DNA of 64,000 nt. Origin: Malachius bipustulatus. Lineage: Eukaryota; Arthropoda; Insecta; Coleoptera; Melyridae. Made by a program: the position numbers and the translations under genes. Below the pieces are notes generated by a model, which worked only from the letters and a program-made list of their open reading frames with translations, made no database searches and was not told the DNA's origin. The stretch lies in assembly GCA_910589415.1 (NCBI GenBank), contig OU342637.1, forward strand, positions 30,720,162 through 30,784,161. Reading direction: 5' to 3'. Below are positions 58,902-64,000 of this stretch, piece after piece (position 1 is the first letter of the stretch; every line of letters starts with the position of its first letter).

Positions 58902-61900
58902 GTAAGGCTTGCGAAAGACGAAAGACGAAAATGAAAAAGACGATCGAGGAGGGAAATGTTTAATATTAATTTCGTATTGTGCGGATCTGAAGTTTTTTGG
59001 AAATCGTTTAGGAAGTTTCGGGAAATTATTATTATAATTTGATTATACCTAACTATGATGATGATAATATTTTTTATAAAATCAAAAAGTAATATTTGAT
59101 GATGTATTTTTTAAGATGTGACATTTTTGAATTATACTCTGGCTGGAGGTAATTTTGAAAATTTGAAGATAACGCCTTCAGTCTTCGTCAACTCTTCTTG
59201 AATGGCGTTTCTTTGAGTTTCAACTTGCATGGGACCAATTTGATTTGACTTTTGTGCATGATCACTCTGTTTATGCACAGACTTACTTATATTTTACCCG
59301 TTACCACTATTTAAGCAGATGATTAGTTGTTAATTTGAGAAGTGAGAAACATGTCGATTGGCAGAATCTAAGAAAAAAATCAAATCTAGTCTTTTGTTTT
59401 GTGCTAATAGAAATGCTGCACAAACCTCTCATCAGAATACCTAACATCCTCTTCCCTAAAAGCTCATAAAATATACCTGTTGTTGATAAAAATAGAAAAA
59501 ATCCCCATATGTAAATAAAAATAAACATTAGGTTGTTATAACATATATAATAGGAATGCATCCATCAGCATAATCTGATCGCGGTCAATCTAATGATGTA
59601 GTTACTCTTTATCAATTAGATAATAACCCCGATCATTTTCTAAAGCCACCAATGTCTATTTAGAGCATTGCGTTAAGATTTATTTTAATTATTGCAGGTA
59701 ATACTCGTTCAAAAATAGGCAAATAAATGTTAAATTTAACCGCTCTCGTAGTAGCGATAGCGGTCATAAAATGAATATATATTTGAACGGTCGTTCTTGG
59801 AAATTAATTAAACGATTAGTTAAAATTACTTTCTAAGACTAACACTATAACAATAAAAAGTAGCAGTAACGTGGTCGTAATGTCGTGGTTTCTCACTGTA
59901 ATAACGAGATGGGGGGAGGGATTAGATATAGATATTAAATCGAAGGAACCCTCTGACCTTAAAATAATTACATACATTTAAAGCCACAAGGGTTCTTATA
60001 ATCAGGAACACTTTATCCCGCCCTTAAGCTTCCAGCTTCTTCTATTATCAAACGAGCTATTTACTTTTAATATCTTGAAATTCATAAATTTAATCGTCTT
60101 CTCAGATTGAGGTCCAAAAATCAAAAATTCATGACATTGAGTTATATTTATTAACGAACGTGCCAGAGAAAGCCCTCGCTAGCCCTAACTCCTGGGTGAC
60201 GAAATAGCTGAGAAATATACCCATATATCACGCCATCAAAACGAATATTCCCGCAAGAGGAACACTAATTGGAAAAAAATTGACCCCACTCCTGACACCA
60301 ATTCAACATTTTTCACTCCTGGTTATGTGAAAGCAGAGGAAAAGTTTATTTTGATCAGCGATCTTACAATTTTCTAAAGAAAAAAACAGTTTCCTAATAA
60401 TAATAATTTATTAATAAAAATCTACAACATAAAATTTAGATTCTATGCAGGGTGTTCCTAAATACTAGGTACATACGAAAAGAGGTAGTTCTTTGGTTTA
60501 TTTGATGGTTAGTCAAACTTTAGTCGAAACGTTAGTCACACAGGGTCATCCCAGCTTTAATTATTAACAGTCAGTGCCGGTTAAACTGTCAAAATTAATG
60601 GAAATGAGAAATTATCCAAAAAAGTCGAGAATAACCTGTTTTACCATTTTAAAAATTTGAATTTCATCCAATGGATTAGAGAAAATTGTTTCTTTTTTTT
60701 TCTTGATAACGGTTGTAAATACAGAAAAACTATAAGAGACCAAAAAGTTTCTACATAAAACAGAAAATTTATGTTGTGTTTTAGAATTCACCAGCGGCGC
60801 GTCGAAAAAAAAGTTCAAAGGGAGAAATGGGGGTGAAATCGGAGAAATTCAGGAAAAAAATCTCCTTGTAAATTCTCACAACCATTTTGTCATGCCCAAT
60901 GATACAAGCCAAACAGTGTAACTTATATATTCTCAATTTGAGCTAAATATCTCAAAAAATATGGGAGTTACAAAGAAAAAACTATTTTTTTAACACCCTA
61001 AAAAAGAAATTGAAAGTTTAAGTGATAGGTTTATTCTCCACCATTTTATTTAATCGGCTCTATATTCATAAGGGTAAAAAAAACATTGAAAAATTGTCGT
61101 GATTCTAAGTGCGTATATAAATTATCGATCCGGTTAAATAACTAAATACGTACATAATTCTATCGCCCTGGCAATAACAATTATCCACACCAATTTGGCT
61201 CGAAATAAAGGACCCCACGTCCAGTGTTGTAATTTTCGTTGCTTCTGGCTTTACGCGTGGGCAGGTTAGGTACCTACCTAACTGATACCGACTCATTAAT
61301 ATTTGAAAATAGCCGGCATCAATCTTTTATTACTGTGAGAACGGTCCGTCTGGGGAGCAATTTACGCCGACGAGAGAAAAGCTATAAAACGAATAAAAAA
61401 TAAACAAAACAAATGTCATAAAATTATTATCAGGTAATACGAATAAGGAATGGCGGGTATGTGGGATGTTTGAGATGATCATTATAAGAGAACCCCTTAT
61501 TGGTAAGCTATAGATACACAATTAAAAAAAAAAAACTATTTTCATCAAACATCAAACATCTTGTTCTTTGAACAGATAACTTGCGTTCTCTTTTCATTAG
61601 GTAATCCTGCATAATTTTTTCAGAAAATAGGATGACGGTCAGGGTGGATTGTCATTTTTATCGCCCACGTCACCGCTAATACAACAACAATTGTAATTAA
61701 TTCTCTTCAACATAACTAGATAAGTGAATCAAACCACAATCAAAATTCACTTCACTTTATAACATAATTCAATGCTTAATGTAGCGAAAGACGTTATAAA
61801 TAATTTCCTAGGACCATTACCCAGGAACCTCTGTGTTAGCTGGTACCTGCTCTCATCAACGCAGAGGGTCACAAATAATTAATTTTCTTGATTCACTGAG

Positions 61901-63793
61901 GTATAACTTGCATTTTTTTAAATAAAAAATGAAACCGTTCATGAAAACAAATTAATCCTTCGCAGACAGACCTCCTAGGTTCTCGAGTCCCTTCTCTCTC
62001 TGCATCAACAGACGTTTCTACCACTGTGTTGTTAATTTCACCACCAGCCGACCATTTACCCAAACTCGCTTCCCCAGCGTATCTGGATTTAATGACATTA
62101 TCCGCTCGAACTACGGATTTTATACTCACTGGTAACATCTACAGATTGGCCGGTTGTTTTCTCCACTAGTCTCTGGCCTCAAGAACTGGGAACTGGACCC
62201 CCCGAATAAGTTCAATTCGCAAGTATTTTATTACTCTCGGCTTGTGTTTAAAGTAAATAAAGATTTACAAAATCAAAATTAAAAAGAATTATTTGAATTC
62301 ATAAGTAACGGGGAAACAAACGTTGTAAATTTCATTTCGACTTCAGGGACGAATTTATTTATTATTTTATTTCAAGGTATATAGGTTTTTTTCTTCATTC
62401 CTTTGTATAATCCTCTGCAGGTTTTATCGTGTTTTTTTTTATTAGACGATCAATTATTATGTAATATAGGCAGGTAGATATATCATTGACGTATATGCTA
62501 TGAAATTTCAAAATGCATCTCTACAGGTAGGTACGTGGAAAAGATTAGAATTAAAAAGAAAATTAACAGAAGGAACCTCTTCCGGGGATGCAGCAAAGCA
62601 AATACATTCATTTGAAACTTGTTATCTAATTCAATGAAAAACGCAGGAATAAAGTCGGAATATTTTCCAGATTCACTTTCCTCGACGAGAAATACAACGA
62701 AACGAAACGAAACGAAACGAAAACGAAGGCAAGCAGGCAGGCAGGCAAATATCATTAAGGTAATTTTCCTTGGGTCTTAGCTTAGCCTTTCGATGCATAT
62801 AATTTGAAAAGAAAATCCCGAACAGTTTCTCTCTTCAATTTATTTCCAACAAAGTCACGTAATTAATTAACATAATTAAAACTAATTGGATCAATGTAAC
62901 TAACGTCATTACCTAATCCTGATCAAAATATTTCTTTCCGTTTGCCAGCCTGATAACGAGTGATAAAACAATGAATTTGAGTTAACAGAATAACAGAAAA
63001 AAATGAACAATTTTAGATCTCAGATCAAATAGTAATTTTGTTTTGGACTAATTTTGAAATGAACTAAAATTATTGAAATCGTAGCCCTTATAGGCGAAGC
63101 ATATTAGGGAAAATATGGGGGTTCAGCGGAAAGTTTTGCTATACAGTTAATTTGTAGTTTGCTGGCCAAAATTTTGCCCAGAATTTTGCTTTTTCTGGCA
63201 CTTTTTAGCAAAATTTTGTCACTTTTAGTTTTTGGCCTACCTATATCTCAGCAAAGAAGAGTTTTTTCGACAGGAGTCCAGTCCATTCAAAATTGAAGGA
63301 AACAAAATTTACAACATCTCTCATTATGTTTTCTTAAATACTCGAACCGGTTATCCAGGTAATTACCTGAATCGGTTCTAAGCAATTTCTTGCTCATTTA
63401 CAACCTAAATTTACGGATTTCCTTTCAACCCCCGGCCATTGTTGCACCTGCATGGTGATGCACCCTAAAACTGTGGTGTGTGGCAGCAGCACCTGATGGT
63501 GGTAGTTCTAATTTTGATGAGGTCTTTTTTTGGATACACCTACAACATCGTCTTTTCACAAACTTAAATTTCCCTCGGTTATTGTAAAGTGATGCTGAAG
63601 TCGTATCATAAGCACAAATTGCAAGTGCAAAGCGTGCACAAGAGAGTAAGTGGTAGGACGTTTCCCTTTCTTGGTTTCAGGAAGAAGATAAAACCCGCGA
63701 GGATGACCAACAGACCGATATGTCCTCTTCACGCACCTTTCGCAGTATGTTTCTCAATGATAGTGTGTGCATCTTCTTTGACCTAACTCCCAG
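58902..63793 (+). other. Probable long first intron of the 58.8-kb gene
   Basis: 4.9 kb of AT-rich sequence without supported exons. It includes ACGAA and GGCA microsatellites at about 62695-62750. Confidence 0.45.
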
Positions 63794-63994
63794 TTATTCC
63801 TCGAGAGTGTAACTCGGCAATACGGCAATCATTCTTTTCTTGTTCGTATTGGTCAGGATTTTTTGCCTTATGGTCGATATCATGTTCTCATCGAAGAGAA
63901 TGTCAGCGGAGATCGTTTTCATAGACCACTTCAACAGTTCAGCACTTTTTGTTCGTTCCACTTTTCGTACCTTCAGGATATCCATCGCAGCCAA
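63794..63994 (-). pseudogene. Possible mariner transposase fragment at window edge
   Basis: 66-codon minus-strand frame. The stretch ILFDENMISTIRQKI recalls the first catalytic-Asp region of mariner transposases (FSDEK-type motif) preceded by a basic helix. No other part of the protein or terminal repeat is visible, and the frame may continue beyond the window. Confidence 0.3.
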
Positions 63995-64000
63995 CTACTG

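Noticed and set aside
63589..63786. Two possible exons joined by GTAAGT and TTTCAG
   Set aside because: The implied intron is only about 35 bp, below a workable insect intron length, and no protein family is recognised.

Overview
The window is insect nuclear DNA. Genes have many short exons with GT-AG introns, exons are GC-rich inside AT-rich introns and spacers, an errantivirus (insect retrovirus) is present, and TA- or TWA-targeted DNA transposons are dense. I cannot name the species; a beetle or another holometabolous insect would fit.

Layout. 1-8654: repeat-rich spacer with a palindromic repeat at the edge, a dead DUF4817/DDE mariner-like transposon with 691-bp terminal inverted repeats (752-3463), and a 149-bp Harbinger-type MITE (5767-5915). 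8655-42669: one large plus-strand gene, which I rebuilt as 34 coding exons. It encodes the insect DmX / Rabconnectin-3 alpha (Rbcn-3A, DMXL1/2) protein of about 3,109 residues, a WD40 scaffold that promotes V-ATPase assembly. Exon phases agree at every junction except exon 29 to 30, which needs a weaker downstream donor or a missing exon. A poly(A) signal lies at about 43040.

Intron 3 (11.8 kb) holds a heat-shock-element-like minisatellite (10207-10890), a 224-bp near-perfect palindrome (11042-11265) and a complete, very young errantivirus provirus in sense orientation (11860-20685). Its two 331-bp LTRs look identical by eye. It has a TTCT target duplication, a tRNA-Ser-type primer binding site, gag with one in-frame stop, intact pol and intact env. 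The 5' LTR alone carries a Harbinger MITE, and the 3' LTR is the matching empty site. Other introns carry foldback and mariner-type MITEs (27864-28776, 34454-35344, 36121-36363, 36473-37584, 40606-41171), a LINE remnant (about 23572-24090) and a deleted relic of exon 19 inside intron 17.

42670-58600: non-coding repeat-rich DNA with a 131-bp tandem repeat, a minus-strand LINE 3' end, several foldback elements and two CTTCCTCGTA-like minisatellites. About 58749-58901: CpG-rich promoter (initiator plus DPE) and first coding exon of a second plus-strand gene with a signal peptide; its remaining exons are not in the window or not recognisable. The rest is probably its long first intron, ending in a possible mariner transposase scrap on the minus strand.

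I saw no bacterial-type system, CRISPR array, rRNA or tRNA. The most notable material is the nested transposable-element history inside Rbcn-3A and the HSE-like satellite. All identities and comparisons were made by eye without database searches.
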